DNA of 64,000 bases from Rosa chinensis (GCF_002994745.2 NC_037090.1:28316501-28380500); one strand, 5' to 3'; shown: positions 1 through 13,944, numbered from the stretch's first letter. Numbers and translations are program-made. The notes: a model not told the origin generated them from the sequence alone.

Positions 1-612
1 AATATTGAGGATGGGACCAATCATCTTTGTGATATTGGTACCTTTATGTAATTGGATTGTGGAAAGGTGAATTGATTTGAAGAGTGCCTAAAGAATAATT
101 AATGCAACTCACATTATATTTTAGGTCAGCAAATGGGGGGTACTTTGGAACTATACAGTCTGTACCCAGTTGTTGCTTGAGATGAGTTTTTTTTTCCCTT
201 ATATTTTATAATTAACTAAGGAAACATTAACAATGACGACCTTAAAGCAGGACCATTAATCTACTAATAGAAAATATAGGGCCACAAAAACTATTTAATA
301 GTGAAGATGAGTGATGTTATTGGAACTCCTGGAAAATCATTGTGTGTTCTGTATTTTTTGTCAGTGTTTAAAGAAGAATGAAATATTGTTTTGGAGAGTA
401 GATAGGCTTTCTGGGAGAGCCAATGTCAAGAAAAATGACAATTGAAAACTAGGCCATGTGTAAACTTCATCATGGTTTTTAAAGTTCACAATATCTGCAT
501 GAATGTTAGAGCACCTGGACGTTTTATAAGCTTTGCTGGCTATGGCATTGGTGATTGCAGAGGAATGCTTTCAATACAATTGTGGAGACGACCAATGCAT
601 ACTGTGGAATTG

Positions 613-667
613 ATCTCTCTCTCTCTCTCTCTCTCTCTCACCCACACACGCACACAGACACACACAA
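613..667. repeat. (TC)n followed by (CA)n-rich microsatellite
   Basis: About fourteen TC units run directly into an imperfect CA-rich tract. It lies in the presumed intron upstream of the first visible exon of the protease gene. Confidence 0.9.
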
Positions 668-750
668 GCAGTATATATGGGCAGATGTAGATATTTTCTG
701 AAACTGTGGCTAAATAAGTAAAGCACTACTAAGTTTCTTCTAACGAAGTA

Positions 751-824
751 TGAATCTATACTCTTGTCCTTACAGATTACAATAACGTGAATCTATACTC
801 TTATCCTTACAGATTACAATAACC
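751..824. repeat. 37-bp tandem duplication containing an acceptor-like TTACAG
   Basis: Two copies with period 37 differ at one base (CTTGTCC versus CTTATCC). Each copy includes a pyrimidine-rich TCCTTACAG that resembles a splice acceptor. It lies in the presumed intron. Confidence 0.85.
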
Positions 825-950
825 TTTCTCATAAGCTTATGTTCTTGAAGTGAAGTAGACCATGTGGCTTCTCTCATCTATTTTCTAGCAGTCTTTCTAT
901 TTCTTCAACACGTGTAACCCTTTTTATTTGCATGAAATGCCTCTTTACAG

Positions 951-3900
951 CTTCAGAAGCATCTAAGTGCAGCGAATCATCCTTACCATAAATTTAGTAC
1001 AGGTCAGCAGTTGATTATAATCAAATTTTTTTTTTCTCTCAAGCTTGGATTTTAATCTTTGGTTATGATAACCGTTGTTAAATTACATTTGGCCCTCTCT
1101 CTGAAAACTTTTAGTAGCTGGCTGCTGCTGATTGAAAATTTCTTTTCTGTTTTATTGGTTTATGAAATTTTATGTCTATTCGTATAAGAATGTCTACATG
1201 TGTTTTGTTGTGCCTTATAGTTTCTATGATTCAGGCAGTTGGCATACTTTGGCGGTTCGACCAAAAGCAAAAGGATTGGATACCAGACATGAACTTATTA
1301 AATTCTATGAAGAATACTATTCAGCCAACCTCATGCATCTGGTTATATACGGAAAAGGTTTCTAGCTAAATTCAACTATAACAGTCAGGTTCAGTTCCCT
1401 GTAGTTAAGCTGAAATGCTGAATTATTGCCACTGGACGTTTTCAGAGAAACTTGATAAAATTCAAGGCCTTGTAGAGGACAAGTTTAAGGAAATTCGAAA
1501 TATTGACCGAAGTTGCCTTCGTTTTACTGGTGAGCCTTGCACATCAGAACATCTGGAGGTACATGGTTCCCCTAAACATTTTACGCTGAGTTGAAAGGTT
1601 GCTTTTGTTACACTGACAAGAAACTTAGTAGATAAGAAACAAAAATTGGACAACAAACCGATCAGTAGGCGAGATTTTACGAAAAGGTTTCTTAATCCTT
1701 AATGCAGGCCCTATATTGAATGGAATCATGGATAGTTGTTGCTCTTCTGTGTTTATTTCAGATTCTTGTCAGAACCGTCCCAATAAAAGAGGGTCATAAA
1801 TTAAGACTTGCATGGCCTATAACTCCAGAAATTCACCATTACAAGGAAGGGCCGTGTAGGTATCTTGGTCACCTTATCGGCCATGAAGGAGAAGGATCTT
1901 TATATTACATCTTGAAAACATTGGGTGAGTTTTGCATTATTTGTTACAGGCTTAAGATATAAGTTTTCTGGCAATTGTTTTTTGTATTTCAGGAACTTTT
2001 TGAAGGCATTGATGTATTCCTAATTTTCATTGTAATGCCTTTATAGACTTCCTAATTTCGTGTCTGTATTTTCCGAGTGTCATCATGAGTGAAAAATGTA
2101 AATTGAAAGTGAACAAAGCTCATGAAAGTGTTGCTTCAAATCTTTAAATCTCAGCTTGGTTCTCATTTAACCAGAGATATTTCTGGAGTTCTGTTCATGA
2201 GAATATCATAGTAGGCGGGTTACATTACACTAGGGTAGTAAAATTTACATTTTATTTACAATTTACGCTCAGTATCATAAATTTTGTCTTTTTGTAAAGA
2301 CAGAATTTGAGTGTGTGAGTTTCATTCTAAAAGAAGAAAGGAATGTGATTGCAAATTTGGGAGTGTGAATTTCATTCTCCTTACACAATTGTATTGGTCT
2401 ACCTCAGATGTCCATCTTGTACTGTTGTAGTAGAATAACAGAAGAGATGAAATTAAGTTTTCTCAATTCTGGAAGGAAGTGAAAGTTAGCCCCAGGCCTC
2501 CAGCTTAGTTGAAGTAGATGTGGTTCAAACTTGGAAGTGGAGGAGGTGCATATATAGAAGGAAAATGTTTGTTTGCAAGTGAAGAGTGTTTAAATACCAT
2601 CTCTTTCTCTTTCTGTGTATGCTTTTTTTTTTTAATTATTTTTTTATATGTTTTTATTTTTGAGTTAGAATACCATATTGAAATTCTGAAACTTACTGAA
2701 AGAGTCAAGTTTTGTTATAGCACGCATGAATTTAACATACTTCAGCGAAGTTCTAATTAAATTAGGATATTCACTTGGGTGAAAGTTAACTTCAATTATT
2801 CTTTTCTTTCAAAATAAATTGCAGGATGGGCAACAGGTTTGCTGGCTGGTGAATCAGATTCTACTTTGGACTTTTCTTTCTTTGAAGTATATATTGATCT
2901 CACCGATGCAGGCCACGGTTAGTTCATCTTTTATTTCTTGTTAATTCACTGGTTCTTATGACTAGTAGTACCAGAGCAAATCATGATCGTACAGGTTGAG
3001 ACTTGGGCTTCAAAATCAAAAGTGATCATTATGGTGCCTCCCTCTGTTATTTTGATATTGTTGTCATAAATAAGGAACATAACCAACTTTTCTGGGCTGA
3101 AGTTGTCAATTGAAATGAATCTGGAAAATTGGGATCCTCTCTTGTTCTTGAGGCATTGAGTTGGTGGATTTGATGAACATGCTTTTCGGTAAGGAGTTGC
3201 ATATCTGGATTGAAAAATCTGTTTGGTATTATTGAAAATCTTTTTTTAGTGGGACTATTGTTTTTTTTTTTTTTTTTTTTTTGAATTTAAAATAGAGGAT
3301 TAGGCCAGTAATTTCAAACCCTGTGTCTTGAGTTTGAATATCAAAGTTTCTAACCTTTACAATTTTTCCTTCAATTTCATTAAAGGTTGCCAATATAATT
3401 TTCAACAGTATTGAAGATATATTGGTTTGAACACAACAAAACTGGTTGGAATTGAAAGAAAACTCGTCCTTGCAGCTCGCACATCCATGGCTGAACCCAT
3501 GAAGTTTTCTAGTCTTTCTGTCTTTGTAATTTTATCAGTTGGTTTTGAGTTACTGTTTCTAGTGTGTTTTTTAGAGTTGAAGTTGGTTTACGGTCTAAAG
3601 TCTAAACCAATGCAACTTGTTGGAATTGAAAGAATACTTAACCTTGGAACTTGCACATTTATGGCTGAACAGACTTCGGGTCATTTTTATTATTCTTTTT
3701 CCTTCTATTGCAGTGGATTTCAAAAAATTTCTTATCCTTGTAGATATAATACGAAGTAGGAGCTATAAGTTTGGTGGAGTGGTGGGTAATGCCTAGAAAG
3801 CATCTATGCCAGATCCCATGTTTGATGTCTACAGAGAGCAAATATATGAATCTGTTTACCAAAAACAGTAAAATTGGGTTTAGAGCTTTAATTCGAACTC

Positions 3901-6900
3901 AGAGTTTGTGTTTTATATATGGAATAACTCTGCAAGATCCCAATTTTGGGAAGAAAGACAAAAAGAGATAAGAAATTTGATAAATCTACTCCAGAAAAGT
4001 GATGGCATTCATGGCATCCCTAGAGTAGTTGGATGAATTACCATGACTGATACCTTTTGAAAGCTTGGATACCAATTTGATCGATTTTGAAGTCACCAAT
4101 CCGCCTGATCACGATTTGTTTTGGTACTAAGTGCCAATAACCTTTTTTTCTTTTTTGGTATTCTATTATCTCCCAACGGTTTAAGTTTTATTTGTTTCTT
4201 CTGAGCTTCTTTTCATAAGTCCTATGGAGCTTGGGATACTCATCTTACCTTTTCTTCCTGGAGTATAGTTTCATGATATAATTAGTCTCGTGGCTACAAT
4301 GCAGACCACATGCAAGATATAGTAGGCTTGCTTTTCAAATACGTTTCCCTGTTACAGCAGTCAGGTGTCTGCAAATGGATATTTGATGAGGTAGACATGT
4401 GCACAATATCTTTAATTTTCAACAAGTTTAGCACCTGTTCTCATCCATAAGAATTACTGATGCATGGTCTATGGTATGGCATCATATTTCACAATTTGCT
4501 TGTGTAGGCGGAGATCCAGTAGTTATTTAATTCCTAATTGTTCAATTCTCCACCAATGTGTGTATCTGTAAAGAAGAATGAATTGTAAGGATGATAATAT
4601 AAGTTCTAGTTATTGATGCCATCTTCTTAATGACTCTGTATCCTTTTTCAAGGCAAACCATGTGAATCTCTTAGCAGTAGTCTCTACAAAGACAGAATGC
4701 CATAGTCATTTCTCTAATTGGAATTATGGCTTAAAGTAGTGAGAATTTCAGAGTATTTTAGATGATTCGTTGAATGATTAAATTGCTTTACATGGATAGT
4801 GAGAGCAGTTGAACACCTGTATGTTCCAAACAATGAGAGCTAGTTATGTTGTTTTCTATTGATCGTTTGGCTATATGATTTATATGCTTTTGAAATATGA
4901 GGTTAAGATTGAAGGAGGATGAAAGAATGTTATGTTATTTTCTTGTCTTTGAAAGCATGAGTGGAAATAAGTTATTAACATTTGTTTCAATGTATCAACT
5001 TTCTGTCCACGTTGTTGCATCACCATGTTCTCTTAATTCTCCATGTATCTAAATAGTTTAAACTTTACTGCAGTTTTATTTGCAGTATCTTTGTTAATCA
5101 TATTCAAACTTTGTATGTTGATTTGTCTCTCTCATTTTGTAATGGGCTCTGACATAAGTTTATGTTTACTGAAGCTATCTGCTATTTGTGAGACAAAGTT
5201 TCATTATCAGGACAAAATTGAGCCTATTAATTACGTGGTCAGTATTTCATCAAATATGCAGGTAGGCAGTTTAATGTTCACTGTCCTGGCTGCTGTAAAT
5301 ATATTTCTGTTCTTGACATTCTATATAATAGATCTTTGCATGTATGCCTCACGGTTTTTACTGTTTCTTTAAGGACGTGATCTGCATGGGTGTTGATATG
5401 TAGCTGTTACAATTAAAACTTAGGATGTTTAACCTTACGAAAAGAACAATCTGTATGGATTCTTCCCATACGAGGCAATAACATTTGGCAGCATTGCCAG
5501 ACATGAATATGAGATCAATTTTACCAAACTCTGCAAACCAACTTAAAGAACGTCCAATAGAGAACCATCGAATGCTATGAACATCCAGCCAGTGAACACT
5601 TTAAATAGTGTTTGATAGCGAACCACCCAACACGTGTAAATTCTAGCTTAAAAGGGTAAAGTGGGTAATTGGTGGGCTCTAGTGAGAACATTTTGGGTAC
5701 TGTTTAGAATCTGCTATTATAGAACTCTACTTCCTTGTTGCTCAAATCAAATGACAAGTTTGTATCATATCACAGAAATATCCCCCGAAAGACTGGCTGG
5801 TAAGATCATCATTGCCTTCTAACTTCAGTCCAGACATTATCCAAATTGTGCTGAACAAGCTTTCTCCAAACAATGTCCGGTAAGTGCTACTTCGTTGGAT
5901 TCTTAATTGGTTGTTTAGACCTTGAAGCTTCATAAACAATGTGCTAAAGTTTTCATTGCATTTGATGCATATACTATTGCTGAGTGAGATTAATTTAAGA
6001 AATTTGTTTGTTGTTGTGATTCAGCACTGTAGAAGTCTAGAATTCAATAATCTGTTATCCGCATTTGCTGAGGACTGTCCTGTTTTCAGTACCAAATAGT
6101 TTTATTTCTTGCATATGTAGTTGATCTTCGTCTTACTGTCTTAAAGTTTGATATCAGCATTTATTTAGTTTTTCCATGTGGGAACTATATTAAACTGTGG
6201 TAAAAAGTTTGCTAATATGTCCCATTTCTACAGAATCTTCTGGGAGTCCAAGAAATTTGAAGGTGATACAAACATGTTTGAGCCCTGGTATGGAACTGCT
6301 TACTGCATGGAAAAAATTACGGGCTCCAGAATTCAGGTTTGTTAAGGATCATACTTAAGTAAATACTAAGCACAAGGGCATCAATGATTTCTATTTTTGG
6401 AGGTCTTGGCAATCATGTAGAAGGAGAAAGGGTAGTGCTTTGCTAATCTTGAAAGTTGTGCATTTGATTGCAGGAATGGATAGCATCTTCTCCAAATGTG
6501 AATTTACACCTACCAGCACGTAATGTGTTCATCCCCACGGACTTGTCTCTTAAGAATGAGAATGAGAATGAGAATGAGAAGGTGTGGTGAATAGTATAGA
6601 AAAAAAGTGACGTTAATTATTTTTTTTCTTCTCTAAGTTGTTTCTCTTACGAAAATAAAAAATAATGACCTGATTGACTTTTAATCAGGTCAAATGTCCA
6701 GTTCTGTTAAGAAAGTCACCATATGCAACACTATGGTACAAGCCTGATACAATGTTTTTTACTCCTAAAGCATACGTCAAGATTGATTTCAATTGTCCCC
6801 ATGCAAGTGGCTCCCCGGAAGCAGAAGTCCTGACTAGTATTTTTACTCATTTGTTAATGGATTACTTGAATGACTATGGTAAGTGGTTTATTTACAATCA

Positions 6901-9900
6901 TATATGATTATTTAAATCTGGGAATCTCCATTTTGTTTCCATTGGTCTTGTTTTTGGCTTACATAGAAGGTGTCATTTTCTTTGAAGTGCTTATTTATTA
7001 TTTCTTTGTCAGCTTATTATGCTGAGGTTGCTGGACTGTACTATGGAATATACCACACAGAAAGTGGTTTTCAGGTAGATGGTTCTTTAAATTATTGTTT
7101 TGGTGTTTCTGTAATATTTCTGTCTATGGTTTCAGCATCTCCTTGATTTGATCTGTTTATCAGTTTTACAGATTATGATCTTGAGAATTTTTATTTTTAT
7201 ATTTCCTTCTGTCATTTTTATTGTTCGTTTGTTTCGTACAGTGTGTTTGTTTATACTTCATAGCATTTGTATTTATTTTCTTGTGTGACCTTGTATTTGT
7301 AGGTGACTTTGGTTGGTTATAATCACAAATTGAGGATTTTACTGGAAACGGTAGTTGAGAAGATTGCAAGCTTTAAAGTGAAAGCTGACAGGTTCTCTGT
7401 GATCAAGGTAAACGCTCAAGGCTTCTTGTGTCTAATAATATTATGTTGTAAATCTTGTACATATTGTTCTTGGCATTTGGCTGAACACTTTAAGTGGTGC
7501 TACAACATATATAGTGGTTTGTTCTGTTGGCTTATTCCAGGGACTTGCTCCATGCTATCTTATGTTCTAAAGCGACAGTAAAGAATTTGTAATATATAGA
7601 AACATATATCCTATGTAATCTATCTGTTTTCTTACAAAAATAAATGTGGTTGGAACTTAAGCTTTGTTTAGATGTTTTAGGGTTTCCCAGATTCATGTTC
7701 TCTTAGACTTGGATTGGAAGTTTCCGTGATCAGGAGAATAGCTAAGTTGGCATTAGAGACAATCTTGTTTCTTCTTCTAGATTAAATATTCAGTTAATTA
7801 TTCATAGAATGAAAATGTTGACTTGAAGGAGGATGCCCAATTAAAGATCCTCGTCACCGTTAGGGACAGGATTTTCCTATATTTGAGCATCATTACATAT
7901 CATTAACATATCTTTTTTTCCAATAAAAGAACTTTGTGATCTAATCAATTAATTTATGTATTGATTCGTAGCATTTTTTTATTTCTTGTTTCTGTTGCTG
8001 TCTAACTTGGTATTTATAGATTCTTTTGTTTCTTGTATAAAGAATACTTTTTCTTGTCTATGCAATTTTTGCATGTGGGAGACCTTTAAGATTATTGCTT
8101 TAAGTAACTTGTTACAATGGCTGATTTGTAAATCACAAAACTTGGGAAACAGATATCTCAACAGGTGCGTATCTTTGATTGTATCTAACCTCTGCTGTCT
8201 GATCTTTTGTCCCTATTAGGAAACGGTCACAAAGGAGTACCAAAATTACAAATTTGAACAGTCCTATGAGCAGGCTATTTACTATTGCTCATTAGTTCTA
8301 CAGGACCAGACTTGGCCATTGATGGAACAACTAGAAGTTCTTACTCATCTTGAAGTTGAAGATCTTGCTAATTTTGTTCCATTGATGCTCTCAAGGGCCT
8401 TCTTAGTGTGTTACACAGCAGGTTCCAATTTTTTTTTTTTTTTTTTTTTGAATAGTTACTAGGTTATATAACCATTATTCTGTTCGTTTTAGTTTTCATT
8501 TTCTAGTTTTATTAATTGCAGAGGGATTTTGTTTTTCAGGAAACCTTGAAAGTACTGAAGCTGAGTCAATGATCCTGCAAGTAGAATATGTTTTTTTTAA
8601 GGGTTCAAACCCTATTTGCCAACCTTTATTCCCATCCCAACATTTGACAAATAGAGTCGTGAAGCTTGAAAAGGGAAAAAACTTTATCTATCCTGTGGAA
8701 GGCCTTAATCGAAGTGATAAGAATTCTTCCCTTGTCCACTATATCCAGGTTTGTCTGGTATACTTGTTACATAAATGAATAATCTAGAATCTATTGGAAT
8801 GTTCTCATTTCCACTGGAGTTGTTGTTTATAGTTTTCATTTCTAGGTCTCATTCAAAGTTAAACTAAAAAGTAAGCTGAAGTGTTAAAACTTAGATGCCA
8901 ATAATTCCTTCTCCACTTATTTAAATGTCCAGATTACTATAAGTCACCTCTTATGGATGATTAGTTTGATCAGGCAAATGGACTTTCAGGCTTTTATTCT
9001 GACATTAAAGGTTTTCCTCACTCCATTGTTTACTCTATGAATCTTCTTTATTCAGTAAAACTATGGTGGTTCTTGAAGAGGGCTGCAAGTCTTTTTTTAC
9101 AGAACATAGCGGTTCCCTAACCTTTCTTGCCATTATGGATTATTCAATGCTCCTATTATAATAGATAAAACACCAATCTACCACTCAATTATTTTGATAG
9201 GTTATGATATATGCCTTTTACATGTGTAGGTTCATCGAGATGATTTTATGCTGAATGTGAAACTTCAGCTATTTGTTCTTATTGCAAAGGAACCAGCCTT
9301 TCACCAACTTAGAATAGTTGAGCAACTTGGTTACATAACTCGTCTTTTACAGAGGTATGACACAAATTCAAATTACTGATCCCCAGTTCATGCGATCTTC
9401 TTTTATTTTTTCTTCTTTTATTTAGCTTTGTTTTCTCCTGATGTAGGAATGATTGTGGTATCCGTGGACTGCAGTTCATTATACAATCCACAGTGAAGGT
9501 ATATGGCATGCCTTTACATTATGAATACATTATTTCCTTAATGCTTATTTATACCAAGTATGTCATACTGCTCTTAACAGGGTCCAGGACGTATTGATTT
9601 GAGAGTGGAGGAATTTCTCAAGACGTTTGAGAGTAAGCTTTATGAGATGACAAATAACGAATTCAAGGTGAGGTCAACTAGGATCTAGTCTTCATTTCTT
9701 TATCATATTTGACTAGATGATGTAAATCTTCAAATAATTGCGACTTACGGTTTGGAAAAGTCGAACTAGCATTCTGAGTATTTAAGAAAGAGTGAATAGT
9801 GTGAAGGCTCTGTTCCACATCGTCATATGAGGCAATTGGACTAATCGCAATTAAGATGGTCCGTAAACTGAATTAAAATTGGCTTTTTGAGGCATGAAAG

Positions 9901-10873
9901 GGTTAAGGGGTCACCTAGTAGGTCTCTTTGAACTTCTCTAATGGTCTCTTCCACACAGTAAGAAGAGGACAATATATGTACAGTTCAGTGGCCTAATCTA
10001 GACCTTCTTTGTGTTTCGTTCTTTAAAGCTGATATAACTTATGTTTGCTAGTTTTAAAAGGCTCAGAGTTTTTCCACGGTAATTAGCTGCTATACTGTCT
10101 GTTATGTAGAGCAATGTAAATACTTTGATCGATATGAAGCTTGAGAAGCACCAGAACTTGAGGGAAGAAGCTGAATTTTATTGGAGGGAGATTTCTGATG
10201 GGACCCTCAAGTTTGCTCGTAAAGAAGCAGAGGTATGGACATCAATCTAACTTTTCAGCATATATATTTGTGCAAGCATAATGCAATGTAATCAATTCAT
10301 TTCATACCATTGAATAATGTAATGCCCTCATCAGGGCATTATTCCATGTGACTGTTCTTCCTCTGCAGTCCAAATTTCAAGTTTCACACTATGTCATTGA
10401 CCCTAACTGAGAGACAAAGGCAATCATAAATACTAGTGTTTAATTATATGATACTTTTCTAATTGGACTGGAGTGTATATTAGTTTTTAAGTTGTAGTTT
10501 GGACCCTGAGGGAAAAGGTGTGGGACTTTTTGGGCATAGCTGTTTGAAGAATTGACCTTATTGCTAATTTGCAAAAAAAAGAAAGATAAAAGAATCCCTG
10601 ATTAATGGTGGTGTTGAACAGATTGCAGCACTGAGGCAGCTTACACAACAAGAGTTGATTGAGTTTTTCAATGAGCATATAAAAGTTGGGGCACCTCATA
10701 AGAGGACATTGAGTGTACGAGTATATGGGAATCGTCATTCATTTGAGTATGCATCAGATAAAAGATCCCTAGTGCAACCTTGCACCGTCAAAATCGATGA
10801 TATTTTCGCTTTCAGAAGGTCACAGCCTCTTTATGGTTCATTCAAGGGAAGCTCCGGTCATGTGAAGTTGTAG
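951..10873 (+). CDS. Insulin-degrading-enzyme-like zinc metalloprotease (M16 family), 5'-partial
   Basis: Twenty phase-compatible exons encode the last 812 residues of a protein normally about 970 long: 951-1002, 1235-1357, 1446-1558, 1762-1924, 2825-2917, 4305-4390, 5175-5261, 5776-5879, 6234-6336, 6474-6581, 6689-6878, 7013-7074, 7303-7407, 8220-8421, 8540-8748, 9230-9354, 9447-9498, 9581-9667, 10110-10232 and 10622-10873 (TAG). All introns are GT-AG. The product resembles plant peroxisomal insulin-degrading enzyme-like 1 (Arabidopsis PXM16, At2g41790). Family landmarks are GHEGEGSL, LWYKPD, NHKLRILLE and FHQLRxxEQLGY. The zinc motif HxxEH lies upstream of the window, so catalysis cannot be checked here. 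Members are clamshell peptidases that degrade short peptides. No in-frame stop is present. Exon 6474-6581 ends in a repeated Asn-Glu run. The C-terminus is Val-Lys-Leu, only loosely like a peroxisomal targeting tripeptide. I am sure of the family and most exon borders; I judged the paralogue from memory. Confidence 0.93.
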
Positions 10874-11157
10874 ACGATTCAGGATACGATTTCTGGATTA
10901 CAAATGATATTTCTTCATTTCAAGTTTTCAACTTCGACAAAGTTGTATGAGAATACTGATGATTGTTGACAGCATCAGAAAGAGAGCTCAAGAAGTTCAT
11001 TGACAATGAAGAAAAAGTTTAGAAGATTCGACGGTGACAAACGTGGTCCTTGTATTTTTAGTTTTTTTTTTTTTTCTCACAGAAAATGGAAACTTGTCCC
11101 ATTCAACAATGTTATATTCTTTGTATTCTATGTTGAGCTACCAAGAATTTGTTCTGT

Positions 11158-11163
11158 AATAAA
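11158..11163 (+). terminator. Possible polyadenylation signal of the protease gene
   Basis: An AATAAA hexamer lies about 285 bp after the protease stop codon in a T-rich context. Plant poly(A) signals are loose, so this is only a likely 3' end region. Confidence 0.4.
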
Positions 11164-12878
11164 GTCATCCTCAAATAAGAAACGCAGATTCTGCCCTTGC
11201 ATGTGGCTTACATATATATTTATAAAGTCCTCAATTAAAAGCCAATTATTCTTACAACTTGCACCTGATTTAGACACGGCAACTATTGTGGCTCTCACAT
11301 GGAGTCATAGTAATACAGTCACTAATACTTGGTAATCAGCTATTTTTGTCTCTGCTGTGACGGAAATCTTTTCGATTCATTAATTTCAAATTAGCTGCGT
11401 GTTGTTAAAAATCAATAAACTGGAAGAACAACAGAGACTAGATCACATAACAAATAATTTTTTTTTTTTTAACCTCAAATACATTTTGGGTGGTTCTAGT
11501 TAGACCTTCAAATTTGCTATTTGGACCTCTCATACTTAGTACACCTCTAATTTACTTATTAGAATACTTGAAAAGCTAAGTAGACCTCCTTATTTTTACC
11601 AAAACACCCTTGAACATGAGATACAACAATCTATTACTATATTTTTTTATCTCTATCTTTAACCTCGAAGAAGAATGAATCAAAATAGCAATCATGTACT
11701 CTTATGAGTAAGTCTCTCACCCACAAAAATTATTCAGAGGGTTGGTTCTTGATCTTAATATATTGTTGGAATCTCTTTGCTGAATTTGCTAAAAGAAGGA
11801 TTTCAAGGGTTTTGGGTTGGAAGATCGAATAATAACTATATCTTTAGTTTAAGAAAATTCCAAATCAGATTGTTTTGAATTTATTTTTGTATTAAATGAT
11901 GGGTCATGTATATAAATTATTATTTTTACTTAATTGTTTTAGGTAAATTGTAAAACTATATAGGCAATATAAGGAAATTTTGAAAAAAAAAATTAATTGA
12001 ATGTTATATTTGGTTGGAGGAGGTAAGAAGAGTATTTATTTTATTTTATTTTTTCATTTTTCTCTTTTTGTCCTTATTTGTATTTTCATATAACTTGACA
12101 AAGTCTATTAATAATTGAAAAAAGTTGAAGGTCTAAGTATCAAATTTGGAGGTCAAACTAGAATCACCCATACATTTTCTATGAAAAGGATTTTTATGAA
12201 AAAGATATCAACTTTTTTATAATAACCCAACCCAGAGGGGTACGAGAAGAGGGAGCTGCTAACAGACCCTAGAAGAAGTAAAAATAAAGAAGACTTATGG
12301 CAACTCTTCGGGCGTCTTGACTATGTCTATAGCACGCACAAAGGAAGGGTAAGAAGAGATGGGTTTTTGGTCACTTCAGGTTTAGGCTTAATTTTATTTC
12401 TAGATGGATTACCTGGTCTACGCTGATGACAATGAAGATATCTCTCTTTCGTATTGGTTGCGTTGGAGAGTGGCTGAAGTTACTTAGGTTATGTATCTTG
12501 TTGTCATCCCCCATAAATAGGTGACTGTTGAGAATATAAAATCTCACATGAGAACGTTGAGATTTTGCAAATGTGTTTATAAGCATTTTGGACCAGGTCC
12601 AACTATTGTCAATTTATTTTGGTTTTGAAACTCATATTACTTTTGTAAGAGTTAAGTTAACCCACACATAAATGCTACCTAGTCATCCGGACTCCACGTC
12701 ACCTAATATAAGTTGTCTATGTCTATGACTTGGGAATTCGCCACTTGTGTAGTAATATGTTGAGTATATAAATTCATATGGAAAAATGAACACTATCAAA
12801 ATGTATTTGTAAGAATCTGGACTGCTCTAACTAATATCAATTGGTTTTAGTTGTGAAACTCATATTACTTTATTGATG

Positions 12879-12954
12879 ACGTCATATGTAATCTTCAGTT
12901 GGATCTTTCGAAAAGAACGTCATATGTAATCTTCAGTTGGATCTTTCGAAAAGA
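12879..12954. repeat. Perfect 38-bp tandem duplication
   Basis: Two copies of a 38-bp unit beginning ACGTCATATGTAATC and ending near TTTCGAAAAGA stand head to tail in non-coding DNA. Confidence 0.85.
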
Positions 12955-13497
12955 TTTCAGTTATACCTATTTGATGGGTTGTATAACTAAAGAAAAGCCA
13001 GACATAATACATCATGTGTGATCTTTGATTAGACATTTTTGATAGATTTAGACTACAAAAAAAGCTAGATACAATCTCTTATAAAACAATCAGTGTCAAA
13101 CAAATCGAAATTAAAAGTTGAGATAAAATAGTTCGGTGAAGATTTTTTTTGTCAAATTTGAGTGTCTCCAACAAAATCACCATGATTTGTCATTGCACCT
13201 CACGTGAAGTTTATTTATCCAAAGATTTGATGAAAATATGTACGTAATAACTTTTCCTCCCTCCTCTCATAGAGAAATATTCATTGCTTGCAAGAACAAA
13301 GTGATAAAGAAAAAATTCCAACATGCAGAAACCCAACAGTGCTTTAAGTCTAAATTAACTAGCTTCTATCAAAAGATCGTAAATTGTGGATACGAGTATT
13401 GCCACACAAAAAATACAAATTATACAATAAAATCGTCACTTTATATATTCAATGGCCAAAAATGGTCTTCCTTCTCTCTCTGTTTTTTTTTTTCCCG

Positions 13498-13734
13498 TTA
13501 CAATACAGCATATATGAACTCATTGTTATTGGTGCTGCTGGCCTCCCTAGCTGCCTTGACAGCGCAACCGCTCATCATGGCGTCGAAAAGCGGCGCGTGG
13601 TGATGATGATCGTCTTGAGAGGAGGAGTTGGAAGAGGGAGGGTGGTAGTACAAACGTCCGGTTTGTGGGCAGTGAGAATGAAACCTGGCTGCTATTCTGA
13701 CCCCTGTATCCAATAATTCCACCCACTTCGCCAT
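13498..13734 (-). CDS. Small 78-residue plant protein of unknown function
   Basis: A single-exon frame encodes 78 residues starting [20 protein letters not shown]. The N-terminal half is a dense conserved-looking block with HCPQT and YYHPP. The C-terminal half is low in complexity (Ser/Asn, then a His run). It has no signal peptide or obvious membrane segment. I recall similar short proteins in other plants but cannot name a function. It looks real because a TATA box lies about 210 bp upstream on the same strand and a CT-rich leader precedes the ATG. An antisense frame overlaps it but lacks such support. A short GAT-type trinucleotide run lies just upstream of the ATG in the presumed 5' UTR. 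Confidence 0.7.
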   Translation of the reverse strand: MAKWVELLDTGVRIAARFHSHCPQTGRLYYHPPSSNSSSQDDHHHHAPLFDAMMSGCAVKAAREASSTNNNEFIYAVL

Positions 13735-13944
13735 GTTGATGAATGATGATGGTGATGATGATCTAATTGATTAATCAAGTCTCCTCTCTCTTAATCTTTC
13801 AATGGTATCTGGGTTGTTCTCTCTCTCTAAGCTTGGCTTTGTTTCCAATAGACACAGAGAGAGAGAATTGAGAGACGAAAACCCAATGGAAAGAAAGAGA
13901 GGAAGATGGCTTTGAATTTGTGAGGAAGGAGAAGAGACTTGGTT

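Larger units (their letters stand above)
1..950 (+). other. Intron or upstream part of the M16 protease gene
   Basis: No exon can be recognised here. The first clear exon of the protease begins at 951 after a TTTACAG acceptor, in phase 0, at about residue 158 of the usual protein. This stretch is therefore read as intron. It holds a CT/CA microsatellite (613-667) and a 37-bp tandem duplication (751-824). Confidence 0.6.
10874..13497. other. Intergenic region after the protease gene
   Basis: The first 300 bp are probably the 3' UTR. I see no further coding homology. The rest is AT-rich, with poly-T runs and one 38-bp tandem duplication at 12879-12954. The 111-residue open frame at 11000 falls in the UTR and looks like chance. 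Confidence 0.6.

Noticed and set aside
3427..3759. 110-codon frame inside a long intron of the protease
   Set aside because: It lies in intron 2918-4304; its internal similarity comes from a short local duplication, not a domain.
7303..7581. 92-codon frame as a separate gene
   Set aside because: Its first 35 codons are a protease exon; the rest reads into the intron.
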